This document shows positions 10,381 to 21,531 of a stretch of 64,000 nt of DNA, one piece after another. The position numbers and the translations under genes are program-made. The notes beneath the pieces are model-generated. The model did not search any database. It had not been told where the DNA came from and saw only the letters and a program-made list of their open reading frames with translations. Every line of letters starts with the position of its first letter. Within the stretch, counting starts at the first letter, position 1. Origin of the DNA: Jaapia argillacea MUCL 33604 (lineage: Eukaryota > Basidiomycota > Agaricomycetes > Jaapiales > Jaapiaceae). Location of the stretch: NCBI GenBank assembly GCA_000697665.1, contig KL197754.1, positions 104,622-168,621 on the forward strand. Reading direction: 5' to 3'.

Positions 10381-13300
10381 ATGTCCCTACGCAACGGAGA
10401 CGCAGTCGCCGAGAAGATCAAGCGACACGACAAGTATTATCTCAATGGAGGCGATATCGTTTTCTTGGTTAGTCCGATCGCCTCTGATCTCCCCCCCCTC
10501 TGACTATATTCTCACTAATAATCCTTGAATGTATAGGTCGAGAACTACCTCTTCCGCGTACACAAATACTTCTTCGAACGTGAATCCCCCGTATTCCGAG
10601 AACGACTAGCTCTAGCAACACCCGCTGGACAATCCGCTCGAGGACAAACAGATCTCAACCCTTTCCCTCTGGACGACGTTAGCGGACTCGAGTTTTCTCG
10701 TTTCTTATGGGTATTTTATAACCCGTACGTCCCCCCTTTCCTCTGATAATCATCGATCGAACATCTCCCCTTCCCATCATTCGCGTATCCCATTCCTCGC
10801 ATTGTCTCGCATCCCTCATCGCTCGCATCACACATCACTCACATCCCTCCCCCCACCAGATTATACTCCCTATACTCAGCAACAGTAGAAGAATGGTCCT
10901 CAATCCTCAAACTCTCCTACATCTGGCGTTTCACAGAAGTAAAAAACCTAGTAGTCCGCGAGTTAGAAAAACAATACATAGCTCCAATCCCCAAAATCGC
11001 CCTCTACCAAAAATACGACGTCGATCGTGGCCTCCTCCTCCAATCTTACGCTTACTTGACAATGCGTGATGAACCCTTGTCAATGGCAGAGGGTGTAGAA
11101 CTTGGATTGGAAACGTGTTTGCTTTTGGCTCAGGCGAGAGAGAGAGCTAGGGGATCAATGTCGCCTACTGGGAATAGAGCTTCGAGCCCTGTTAACGCTG
11201 ATGATAGTGAAGTTGGGATTTTGCTTCGCGAAGTGTTCAGTCTCAAAGACATGTTCTCTCCTTCTCTCAAACCCATCACTCCCGAATCACCTATCGACTC
11301 CGCCGACGACGTTCCCCTCTCCGGCGGTATGCCAAACGGCACTTCCATCCAAGCCCGCCTATTCGGCAACTCAACTCCTACCACCGGATCCCCATCGTCT
11401 TCGCCCATACCAAGCGCACCAAACGGCGCAGCAGTCGCCTCTCCATTCATGAGGAACGGGTCAGGATCCGCCACGCAGTTATTTCAGTCGAATCCAAAGA
11501 CCCCAACAGGTGGTTCGGTATTATTTCCATAACATTTCTTGAACTTTACTGATGACTTACCCTTTCCCCCCTCCCTCTTTAGATGGAAATGCGGGTGGGA
11601 ATGGAGCAGCGAATGGAGCAGCGGCAGGGGCAGGGCGAGGTGGCCAAGGGAGGGGCGGGAGGGGGAGGGGTAATTGAGAAGAAGAAGAAAGAGGCGGAGG
11701 AGGCGAGGAAGAGGAGGGAGGAGGAGGAGAGGAGGAAGGAGGCTGTTCGGAAGAGGGAGGAGGGGGAGAGGATGCGGAAGGAGGAGGAGAAAGTCCAGGA
11801 GGAGGAGGTTGAGCGGAAAGCGAAAGAGGAGGCTGACCGTAAAGCCAAGGAGGAGGAGGAGTTGGAGGCGGAGGCGCGTGCGTACGAGGAGATGCGTAAG
11901 CTCGAGGAGGAGCGGAGGAAGAAGTTAGCTGAGGAGGAGCGGTTGGCGAACGAGGAGAAGGAGAAGCAAGAAAAGGAGGAAGCGAAAAAACTTAAAGAGC
12001 AGCAGGAGAAAGAGGAGGCGGAGAAGAAGCGTGTTGAGGAGGAGAAGCAGCGCAAGCTGAAGGAGGAGGCTGAGCTCAAGGCGAAGGAGGAAGCGGATCG
12101 AAAGTTGAAGGCCGAGGAGGAGCGGAAAGCGAAGAAGGAGGAGGTTGCGGAGCAGAAGAAGTTGAAGCTGGAGGAGAAGAAAAAGAAGAAGGTGGAGGAG
12201 GAAGAGCGGAAGAAGAAGGAGAAGGAAGAGGCGGAGGCGAAGAAGAAGGAGGCTGAAGAGCTGGAGGCGAAGAAGGCTGAGGAGCAGAGAAAGAAGGGAG
12301 AGGCGGAGGAGTTGGCGAAGAAGGAACTCGAGGCTGCGCGCAAGGAGAAGGAGGAAGCGGAACGCTTGGCCAAGAAGGAGGCTGAGCGATTAGCCAAGGA
12401 AAAGGCTGAACGCTTGGCGAAAGAGGAGACGGAGCGTAAAGCCAAGGAGGAGGTTGAGCGTCAGGCCAAAGAGGAGGCGGAACAGAAAGCTAAGGAGGAG
12501 TCCGAGCTCAAGTCCAAGGAGGAGGCCGAGCTCAAAGCCAAGGAGGAAGCTGAGCGCATCGCCCAGGAGGAAGAGGATCGGCTTATCGCCCAGGAGGAGG
12601 AAGCTGAGCGTATCGCCAAGGAGGCGGAGAAGAAGAAAGCCGAAGCCGCTCTCCAGGAGAAGGAAGAGGCCGAGCGCGTCGCCAAAGCCGAAGCTGATCG
12701 CATCGCCAAGGAAGAGGCTGAGCGTATCGCGAAAGAGGAGTCTGAGCGCGCAGCCAAAGAGGAGGCGGAGAAGGGGGGGAAGGAAGTCGAGGAGTTGAAG
12801 GGGAAAGAGGAAGAGCAAAAGAAGGAAGCAGAAGAGGCGAAGCAGAAGGAGGACGCTGAGCGTCAAGCCAAGGAGGAAGAGGAGCGGAAGCAGGAGGAGG
12901 ATCGAAAGCAGAAGGAAGTGGACGAGTTGAAGCAGAAGGACGAGGAGGAACGCAAGGCGAAAGAAGAGGCTGAGCGAGTGCAGAAGGAGAAGGAAGCCGC
13001 GGAGTTGAAGCAAAAGGAGGAGGACGAACGGAAGGCAAAGGAGGAAGCTGATCGGTTGCAGAAAGAGAAGGAGGCCGAAGAGCTGAGGCTGAAGGAGGAG
13101 GCTGAACGAATGCAGCGGGAGGAGGACGAGCGCAGACAGAAGGAGGAATTGGAACGAAAGCAGAGGGAGGAGCAAGAGCGCAGGAAGGCAGAGGCTGAGA
13201 TATTGGCAAGGAAAGAGGAGGAGCACAGGCGTATGATGGCGGAAGAACAGCGACATTTCGAGGCACAGCGACGTGCTGCTTCCCCAGTCCAAGCCCGCCA

Positions 13301-14832
13301 AGCCCCAGCCTGGGGTAAGAAGCCTGCGCCCCCTGCACCTCCTCCTCCCGCCAAGGGCGGTTGGGGCAGTTGGCTTGGAAAGATGAAAGACGTTGTCACT
13401 GCTGTAGTAGATGCCGAACCCGAGCCAGAAGAGGAGCGCCCCATGATGGCCGGATATGGCGCACACGGCCCATCGCCATTATCAGGACATCCCAACAACG
13501 CAGCTCATCGACCGTCTCCATTCGACAGGCGACGCAGCGGTGAACAACCCCGACCCGGTCCCCAAAGCCCCGCCACTCCAAATCCAGCCACAGCACCCCC
13601 TCCTCCAAACCCTTGGGGTAAACCCAACCCCCAACCCACTCCCGCTGCGAATCCTGGTCCGCCACCCCCTGCCAAGGTCGAGAACCCAGCCCTCCGAATC
13701 GATACTAACACCGATCCCTCCACTTTCCCTCCGACTCCATCGACCGCCCCTCTCAAAACTGCAAAAGTTGACACGCCGAAGACTGCTTCTCAACCTCCGC
13801 CCTCGGCAAAGACACCTGGCGCAAAACCTCCCACGCCTGCTGCGACCTCGGCGAAGGAGCCTCCAGCCTCTGCTTCGTCGAAACCCTCAGAACCTCCGGT
13901 CCCCGAACAGATTCCGTCACAGGAGTCAAAACCGGAGGCGACACCCGCTTCAGAGGCGAGTCGACTCTTCGTTTCTTCAACTCTATCTTTATGATCTCGA
14001 GCTAACCTGTCGTCCTCCATCCCAGCCCGCCCCAGCTGCCTCAGAACCTTTGGCCGTCAATACCTCGGTCGTCGAGCCAACCCCTCAAGACACTCCAGTG
14101 TCCGCTGTCGCACCCTCAGGATTAAACGCCCCTCCTGTCGTCATCACCGCCGCCTCACCCACCAATCCTCCAACTTCCACACCCTCCGTCGATAAACAAA
14201 ATTCATCTTCTGACGGAACTGCGTCGAATTCTGCTGCTCCATCAGATTCACTCATTGACTTGGACGATCCTTGGGCCGACAAACCCGCTGAAGGGTCCGA
14301 GAAGCCCGATCCCAAAGTTGCTACCGATCTCGCTCCTCCAGCTACCGACTCGAAACCCGTATCTCCTTCAGCTTCGTCACCGCAATCGGCTTCGGCTGAT
14401 ACGGCCAAGTCACCTGCGGCTGGAAACGATGATGCTGGTGGGGAGAACGACGACGACGGAGATGACGGCGATGATGGTACCAAGAGTACGGCAGATGGAA
14501 GCGAGGCTCAGACGGTAAACCTTTCGAAAACTGCGAAAGCTAAGAAGAAGCAAGCTCAGAAGGCCAAGAAGGCTCAACAAGCTCTCGCCAACAAGGTAGA
14601 TCAACCAGAGACCAAGGTGACCGAGCCCGAGCGAAGCGAGACTCCAACCAGTACCTCTGGCGGCGGCAACAAATCAAAAAGAAAGAACACCAAGGGTGAG
14701 CACCCATTGCAACGCCTCCGATTGAAACCGAGCATTGAGAGTTTGCAGGGGTACGCTAGTTCGGCGGCTTCGGTTTATTTTGATGCGGAGTCGAGGAATG
14801 GGACGGATCATGATTCGGATTCTCAGGATTGA
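10381..14832 (+). CDS. long BTB protein with charged helix and proline-rich tail
   Basis: Exons about 10381-10467, 10537-10724, 10860-11517, 11583-13953 and 14026-14832. Residues 1-250 are a BTB domain with BACK-like tail: 'YYLNGGDIVFL/VENYLFRVHKYFFERES', 'LDDVSGLEFSRFLWVFYNP', 'VEEWSSILKLSYIWRFTEV', 'LREVFSL'. After a Ser/Pro linker come more than 500 residues made almost wholly of Glu, Lys, Arg and Ala in a KEEAERxAKEE pattern. This would form a long single alpha-helix or coiled coil. Next is a Pro-rich stretch with 'KGGWGSWLGKMKDVVTAVVD'. The C-terminus carries 'LIDLDDPWADK', which fits a clathrin box (LIDLD) plus a DPW motif that binds AP-2 appendages, and ends in a Lys-rich segment. The intron at 13954 appears to use a GC-AG donor. 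The exon end near 11517 is the least certain join. Role unknown; an adaptor or scaffold on clathrin membranes is inference. Confidence 0.75.
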
Positions 14833-14887
14833 GCATTCGAGTGTTCGAAGGCCGATTCTCAGGATTGGGAGAAGACGTTCGATTCGC

Positions 14888-16808
14888 AGGATTAGGAGAA
14901 GACGTTCGAGGGATTGGGAGACGCTCAAGGATTCTCAGGAGACGCCCTATCGCATTTTTCATTTGATCTCACGTTGTTATTCATGGACTGGATCGTTAGT
15001 ATCTTTAGAGTATAGTTTTGTATGTGTATTTCACGTTTGTTTGCATGACATGAATGATTGTTGTTTTGATGGTGGTGTGAGAGTTGACTTTTGAATTGGA
15101 TGAGGTGGGTGATTTCGATGCGGGGGGGTCCATGGCACGCAAGGATGATACGCAAGCCTTAATTGAACTAAACCCCGGCTGGTGTTGAAACCAGGCTCTT
15201 TGAGAGAGAGCGGCGGAATTCAACGGCACGCATTTCACTCCCACACATTTTCTCGATTTTCCTCAGCTCAGTCATGGCACTTAACGTTACGTACCGTCAC
15301 AGGAGAGACTGGCTTCGAGTCTAAACCCCGACATCGGTCAGGATCATAATGTGCATATGAACGTCGACGCCTTGAGATGGAGAGTAGGGGCGAATCGGTA
15401 CGGGGTAATGCAATATTCTCTACGAGAGATTGAGGCTCTAGTGTAGAAGACAGGGTTAGAGGACTTACACAGTTCCTGGCATATTCCCAACGAGACCTTG
15501 GATTGGAGCGTAGTATCCTTCCGTTATCTCGACGACTTCATCTCCTTCTCGACTACAACGAAACTTCAGTCCCACAAAATGCATCTCGCAAAGGATGAAG
15601 AACAACTCACCAGCATCCCAATCCCTCCTTTCCCATTCCTCCGACTCAATGGCCCACCAACAACCAAACCATCCTCCTTGGGCCGAGCCAAGCGGCGAAA
15701 CTTGCGCAACTCCTCTAGGGATCTATGTTCGGAAGAACGTAATCGTTCCGCTAATGAATCGAGTATGGTTATTTGGGCTCATTGGTCCGCTGCTGCTCTT
15801 CGTTACTAGTGGAGGTGGAAGTAGGATTAGGAGACGTTGGAGGATTTGAAAGGAGCAGGAGACGCCGCAATCGCATTTTTCGTTCGATGGACTGGTGCTC
15901 GTATCTTTAGAATATAGTTGTGTATGTATTTGACGTCTTTTGCTGCATGACAAGCGATTGGGGGTGCGAGAGTGAACTTTCGATTTGTGCGAGGTGGGCG
16001 GTTTCGATGTGGGAGTCTGAATCGAGGTCCATTTCCACACGAGGATGATATCCCTCGAGACGAGATAGTATGTGACTTTTGTTGCATGACATCGACAAGA
16101 AATAAGTGTTGTTTCAATGGGGATGCGGGGTGGTGTGATCATGAGAACGACATTTCGACCCACCTATGAGGTGGGCGGTTTCAATGCGGGACTCGAGGTC
16201 CTATTGCACGCAAGGATGATGAGCGAGTGTTGAACAGGTTACAATGATAACTAAACCCCCCGGAATGTGGAATATCCTAGAGATAATGTTCGAATGGGAA
16301 CGTGCATTCCTTCGAAACGAGGATAGTATGGGGTGTTCTCTACAAGAGATTCAGGTTCTCAGTGTAGAAGAGAGGGTTAGAGGACTCACCCAGTTCCCAA
16401 ATCTTCAACCGGGACTTTGTACATAGTGTAGTATCCTTCGGTCATCTCGACGACTTTATCTCCTTCTCGACTACAACGAATTTTCAGTCTCACCAAATGC
16501 ATCTCACATAGGACGAAAAACCACTCACCAGCATCCCAATCCCTCCTTTCCCATTCTTCCGACGACTTGTTATCCTGAGCCGTCGTTTTCCCAAATATCA
16601 CATCCTTCCACCCAATCTCTCCTCCTCCACTCAGCGGTCCGGCAACCAACTCCTCCTTGGGCCTCGCAAGTCTTCGAAGCTTGCGCAACTCATCCAGAGA
16701 TATATGTTCAGACGAACGTAATCGTTCCGCCAGTGAATCGAGTATGGATATTTGGGCTGTCAGTTGCGCTCGCTGATCTGCTGCTGCTCTTCGTTGCCAG
16801 AGGAGGTG
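14888..16808. repeat. tandem segmental duplication, unit about 0.95 kb
   Basis: Unit A (about 14888-15838) and unit B (about 15838-16808) run in parallel. Both begin with 'GGATTAGGAGA.GACGTT' and 'CAGGAGACGCC', then share '.ATCGCATTTTTC.TT', 'GTATCTTTAGA.TATAGTT', 'GAGGTGGG.GATTTCGATG-' (and variants), a 'CACGCAAGGATGAT' block, an 'AGAGATTGAGG' type block and finally the 3' part of the small membrane-protein gene. The unit spans the 3' end of the long BTB gene and most of its neighbour. Unit B leads into the intact gene; unit A ends in a truncated copy. The copies have diverged clearly, with many substitutions and indels. Confidence 0.7.
15470..15838 (-). pseudogene. 5'-truncated copy of the small membrane-protein gene
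   Basis: Read on the minus strand this stretch matches 16386-16800, including the segments encoding the heptad-rich 'LRKLRR' region, 'DWDAGE' and the C-terminal 'TMYKVPVEDLG' region. The frame is lost to substitutions and indels. The N-terminal membrane part is absent because the duplication ended inside the gene. It is a by-product of the tandem duplication, with no sign of its own promoter. Confidence 0.65.
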
Positions 16809-16871
16809 GAAGGATATGGATGTTAGGGATAGGGAGTAGATTAGGTGGGGTATGTATTGGGTTGATATCAT
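16386..16871 (-). CDS. small membrane-anchored protein, function unknown
   Basis: About 161 residues from ATG 16871 ('MISTQYIPHLIYSLSL'). A hydrophobic N-terminal segment is followed by 'LLWQRRAAADQRAQLTAQIS', a helical region with heptad-like leucines ('LDSLAERLRSSEHISLDELRKL'), then 'IGWKDVIFGK' and a C-terminal part with 'EWFFVLCEMHLVRLKIRC'. I believe proteins like this are common in Agaricomycetes, but I know no function. The frame also opens 18 codons further upstream; I prefer the later Met because the open frame before it looks like leader. A TTTCTAG acceptor just before this ATG and a GTAAGT near 16938 suggest a 5'-UTR intron. The stop TGA overlaps a GTGAGT sequence, so a further 3' exon cannot be excluded. 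The gene lies directly downstream of a BTB gene on the same strand. Confidence 0.6.
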   Translation of the reverse strand: MISTQYIPHLIYSLSLTSISFHLLWQRRAAADQRAQLTAQISILDSLAERLRSSEHISLDELRKLRRLARPKEELVAGPLSGGGEIGWKDVIFGKTTAQDNKSSEEWERRDWDAGEWFFVLCEMHLVRLKIRCSREGDKVVEMTEGYYTMYKVPVEDLGTG

Positions 16872-16935
16872 GATGGAGGCTAGAAATACAGAGGAGACCG
16901 CAGAGTACAGTAACAGTACATACAAAATGTTACAC

Positions 16936-17887
16936 TTACAGGCGCCGGCCGGCGAAAGTGATGGTACGGACTACGGGCGGCGAGACCGTATACTTCATCG
17001 AAACTTCAGGTTCCCAAAGAACCCTCTTATACCTCCTCTCACTCTCCTCTACCTCCCTTCTATTCAGGTTAAAAGCACCAACAACCAACTCACTAAAGTC
17101 CACATCCTCTTTCGCTCCTCTCCCCTCCTTAGGCGGTCTCATGCCACCCGTAAACCGATCACAATTGCATTTCCCGGGCCGGTGATTTTCTCTAACCCTC
17201 GCGATTTTGAGTGTAGACTCCATCCCTAGTGCTTGGGCTTCTTCGATAGTAAGAGGTTCGGAACGTTTAACCAGGTCCGTCACTCCCCAAGCCACCCAAA
17301 GAGGTACGTCGTATTTCTGCCCTAATAGAATTCTTGTGACGGGGCTGGGTGCTAACGACCCTTGTTCTGTCGATGATGATAAGTTTTCGATGGCTAGGTC
17401 TTTTATCTCTTCGAAGTTCCACATTGATGAGAGTTCTAGGATGGAGGACCATTCTTCATACGTGGTGATATCATGACGGCTATAAAGCCTTCGACGAGGT
17501 ATGAGTATTCCACCCAATCACCAACACGATACTCACATACCTGGGATACATGACCCTTAGCAATCTCAAAAAATCCACCTTCTTGATCCCCTCTAACCGT
17601 AGGGGGTTTTCATCGCTCGAACCCTCGACGTCAACACCTCGTTCAACCGGCAATCGAAACATGTCGCGGAACACATCCGAGTGGTTCTCAAAATACAGCC
17701 GTGGTACTTTGAACAATTGATCTTCGACCTATACACCCCACAAGTCAGTGGTGGGTTCACGGGTTATGAACGGGATGGTAATTACCAGGAAGATCACGTC
17801 TTGGAAGTAGTACGTGTTATAGTCGGCTGTGGTCATTCTTGTCGGGGGGGAGGGTGGTTGTGGATCAGATGCTAAGGCATCGTCCAT
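16936..17887 (-). CDS. BTB/POZ protein (short fungal subfamily)
   Basis: Three exons. Exon 1 is 17887-17786 and encodes '[12 protein letters not shown]'. Exon 2 begins at 17728 with '[17 protein letters not shown]' and includes '[24 protein letters not shown]'. Exon 3 starts '[16 protein letters not shown]' and continues with '[17 protein letters not shown]', '[17 protein letters not shown]' and '[26 protein letters not shown]', the BACK-like helical part. The motif '[20 protein letters not shown]', shared with the tails of the other BTB genes here, is not terminal in this protein: about 45 more residues follow. Intron positions match the other family members. The probable role is dimerisation or Cul3 adaptor; the target is unknown. 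The end lies only about 65 nt from the start of the next gene on the same strand. Confidence 0.85.
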
Positions 17888-18782
17888 TTTATACTTGGTA
17901 CCTTGGGCTCATTAGGTTTGGGGGTTTTGCGGTCAGGTAGCTGATACATGCCGTGACGCCCGTACATTCCATCATTCATTTTATCCAATGGCTTATGCCA
18001 CGACCTTGGGCCTCCGATTCCGCATGATTTTTGTTTACATTCGAGGCACAAAGGGGTTCTAGGCTTGATCCTAGTTAGAATATGCGTTCCTGACTGCGCG
18101 GATCGGAGGCATGGGGTGTCTGCGCTGTTCGGGACGCAATCGTTCATCCAAACTCCCGTCAGTTGCTCGTCGACAAAGAACTGATTTTGATAAAGTATGA
18201 CCCCACATGCACTTATTCCGAGAACTCATCGGTCACATCCTTTGACCCTTCGAAACTCAGTATTGAAGAAGCCGCCCGAACAAGGCTGCAGAAAATTTCG
18301 ATGGCCTCATCCCGCCTGATTAGTCCATATCCATCCATCCATCTCTCATGGAATATATTCTAACAGGTCGCTCCATATATATGTACAGGGGTGAGAGAGA
18401 TAAGCTTTTGGTAAGTACCGAAGAAGCTCGCTAGTCATATTGCACGCTTTGCTTGTTGGTAAATTCGAGCCAGTTCTGCAAGGGTGATCTTGGGGTGCCA
18501 CTTTAAGGGTGTCATGGTGAGGTGACGTGCGGTAAGCTTTCTCACTAACCGATATCCCAGGATTACTGGAACGTTTTCACCGCAGGTGCGAAGGGGAGTG
18601 ATCTATGGACACCGGAGAAGTGTACGGTGTGAGGCGCGTACGAGCCAACAGAGCAGAGCAAAACTCCGATGGCTGCTAGCTTGTGATGCAGGTTTATCAA
18701 TGCGTAACACCAACTATCATTGATGCAAAGATACAGAGGCGTGACATTGCTTTGATCGATGCGAGGAACAAACACACGGTGA
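17888..18782. other. intergenic, nothing recognised
   Basis: Only short frames without family resemblance occur on either strand. No tRNA or transposon ends were seen. Confidence 0.4.
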
Positions 18783-21531
18783 CTACGAGGAAAGGTCGAT
18801 TTTGTCAAAGTCGACTCGCTCTTCCGCTGACAGAGGCCTTGTCTTGTCTTTTGGGAGAACCTCAAACCCAATCCATTTCTTCCGAAGTTCCAGCTCAAAC
18901 TCTTGAAAAATCTGGCACGCTGCCGCCTCCGAAGGGTCCTGCCAAGTCGACCGCTCCAAAATATGATCGGGCACATGGAGCTCGGTCTCCGGCGTGTCGA
19001 TCGGGTCACTTATGCCTTCGTCCTCCGATTCGACTGCGAGCTCTGCTTCTTCATCCTTGCTTCTCAACCACTGAAAGAGTTTGGTTGCAGCTGTCCAGGC
19101 TGCTCGGTTGCCACCGGCGGGGGAGAGCCGCAAACGGCGAACCCTGAGGAGGAAGCGGCTCCTCCGATCGAGAGAAAACTCGTAATCGTAGGTCGCCCAA
19201 CTCTTCAACAACTGTTGCTCTCTGGCCGTCTTCGCCAGTAATACCCAGGGCATGACCCAAATGAAGGATTCGCAATCGTGGCGGTATAGTCGGCAAATCT
19301 TACCGGCGAAATAATCCTTGGAGAGCAAGTCAAGTGCCATGAAAGGGATCGTCCCGGTGCGCTCGGAGCCACTGACAGTGCGGTCTCCATTTTGCTTTCG
19401 AAGAACCGCAAGATCGAAATCATTGACGACACCTTGACCCGTAGATGGGCGAACCATCAGGTTCGAAAGGCTGATGTCGCCATGCTCAATGCCATTCAGC
19501 CACAGGCGAAAATGACCTGGAGAAGGGGGGTTACAATGGAACATTTTGTTGAAGGATGTGGGTGCTCACAACGATAACACTGCATCCAAATCTTCATAAA
19601 CTCTTCGCCTGCTAGATTGTCCATATGGTTTAGCTTCTCGAATAACATCACTCGCAATACGCGCGAGCCTTGGGTCTCGATGCCTAACTCCTCTCTGATC
19701 TGGCCGGTCCTGTAACGGATGTCCCGGTGGTCGATGAGATGAGGGAGGTGAGGTCCAATGAGATCATCGGTCTTTCCTGCTTCTGTGGCGAGCTTGATGA
19801 TCCTAGCCTCGTTCTCCCTCGACTCTTCTGGCCAGTAGATCTTCACTACGAGGTCGTCGCCCTCGCCCGAAGCGAAATATGCCATTAGGATTCGAGTAGC
19901 GCGGCCCAGCAGACTGTAGTGTCCGTGAAGGATGTCGCCAGGGTCAATTATAACGCGGTGGTTCGGGAATTTGAACGGAAATCGCGCCGTGTCATTTGGC
20001 GCTGGAGGGATCTCGCTGTTGGACGTGGGGGACTCGGACCGTAAGAACAAATCATGTACCAATTCCTCATTGATGCCCCAGTCTTGAAGTCTAAAGCGTT
20101 GGAAGGCCGCGAGAAGGACCAAGAAGTATGGGAGGTTCTGAACAAAATCGACACCTTGTGATTGGATGGCGCCTTGTCTATCGAACCACCATACCCAAGC
20201 GGTGTTGTCTAGAAAGGGTTAGATGGAGCCTATCCGATGGGTGAAGGGGTTACACTCACCGACAATAAAGAGGTTGATGGCATGTGTGGTGTATACGCCT
20301 CGGGACAACATCTCGGCGCCGTACGATGCGCACTGGACTAGAGGTGGGGCCTTGGTGGACTCTTTTTTGGGCTTTTTGCTGGTGGAGCTCTGCGACTGGG
20401 TGGCGGGTCTGCGCTTCTTTGAAGGCTGCATCTTGCTTGATGTCGCGGCTGACCCAATTGAGGAAGCACCTTCTGTCGTAGAAGGCATGGCTACATGAAG
20501 AGGTGAGAACACGAAAGAATGGTAGGATCGGCGACATACCATCGTTCTGGATGCTCTGGTAGTCGGTAGTGGAGTCAGGATCGAGGGCCTCTTCAATATT
20601 CGAGAGAATCTCGGCGGCGATTTTCTGAGGTTCGACTTCTTTGACATGTAACGAATATACCAACGGAGGAAGGTCCCGAGCCGCTTTCTTCCGACGCTTG
20701 AACTCTTGGGCACACAGGCAGTCATTCCATGCAAATTTTCCCTTGAAAGTATCCGGAGCGAAGTGCCGAACAACTTCCCTGGTGGTGGACTTGAGGTCGC
20801 TGTTTACGATCGGGTCCGAATTAGCTCGGTGGGCGGAATTAGTCGAGACTAATAGGGTATCAGGTACGCGGACGGTGGCAGCACCATCATGCACGGCCTG
20901 GATTGTGGTGGGGTCGTTGCGATGAAACATAACGTCCAACTCGGAGGGCGGACGCAAGCCGGTGAATTCCATGGTACGGGTCCGTTCTAGCGCGGAGTTG
21001 AAGGTCTTGACAAATGGCCCGTATCGATCCTCCTCCGGCCCGGGGATTTCGCAACTACAGGGAGAAAATTATCAGGCAAGAGAGAACGAAAGAAAAAATA
21101 CAATCACGAACTACTCGACCAGCGACTTTCTGATCTCGGCATCCTGGTTGCAGATAGGCAGAATTCGGTGTAAACATTGCTTCAACAGCTCTTCGGCGGT
21201 TTGTGTGTCGCCATCTACCTGGCACCGAAGCAGAAACACACCCAATAACGTTTTGAAACGACATGTTTGACTGTTCTTGAGATCTTCGTACAGCAATGGC
21301 GTGACGTTTGGGACTCTGAATTACAACAACATCGTTATAGGCATGGCTATCTGCATGGGGACTCTGCGCTCACATGAGATCTCTTTGTGTCTCGCTATTC
21401 GCTGCCGACGCCGTGCCTGTAGGCATGCTTGGAGTACTCTTTAGAGCTTCCTGCGTTGCGACCAGCGGCTTCTTCTTGGGAGTGACGGGGGGTCCGTCGC
21501 GCTCAGCAAGTCGAGAGGCGTTTCTGGACAT
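18783..21531 (-). CDS. FunK1-type fungal protein kinase
   Basis: Multi-exon gene read from ATG 21531 ('MSRNASRLAERDGPPVTPKK') to the stop at 18783, about 800 residues. The N-terminal part ('LYEDLKNSQTCRFKTLLG', 'PGPEEDRYGPFVKTFNSAL', 'TGLRPPSELDVMFHRNDP') is the usual non-kinase head of this family. A Lys-rich linker 'PSKKRRP...SKKPKKE' may be a nuclear localisation signal. The kinase part shows 'NTAWVWWFDRQGAIQS', the VAIK-like 'DLVVKIYWPEE', the catalytic-loop 'GIEHGDISLSNLMV' (Asp in place for catalysis) and 'VNDFDLA', where canonical kinases have DFG. 'GTIPFMALDLL' is the APE-like segment. FunK1 kinases are greatly expanded in mushrooms and linked by expression to multicellularity; substrates are unknown. 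An ATG 26 codons upstream (21609) is possible. No disabling change seen. Confidence 0.85.

Noticed and set aside
11579-13466. Long open frames opposite the long BTB gene, encoding Ser/Phe- or Leu-rich proteins
   Set aside because: They are mirror images of the GAG/AAG/GCG-rich charged helix; low complexity with no start context or introns.
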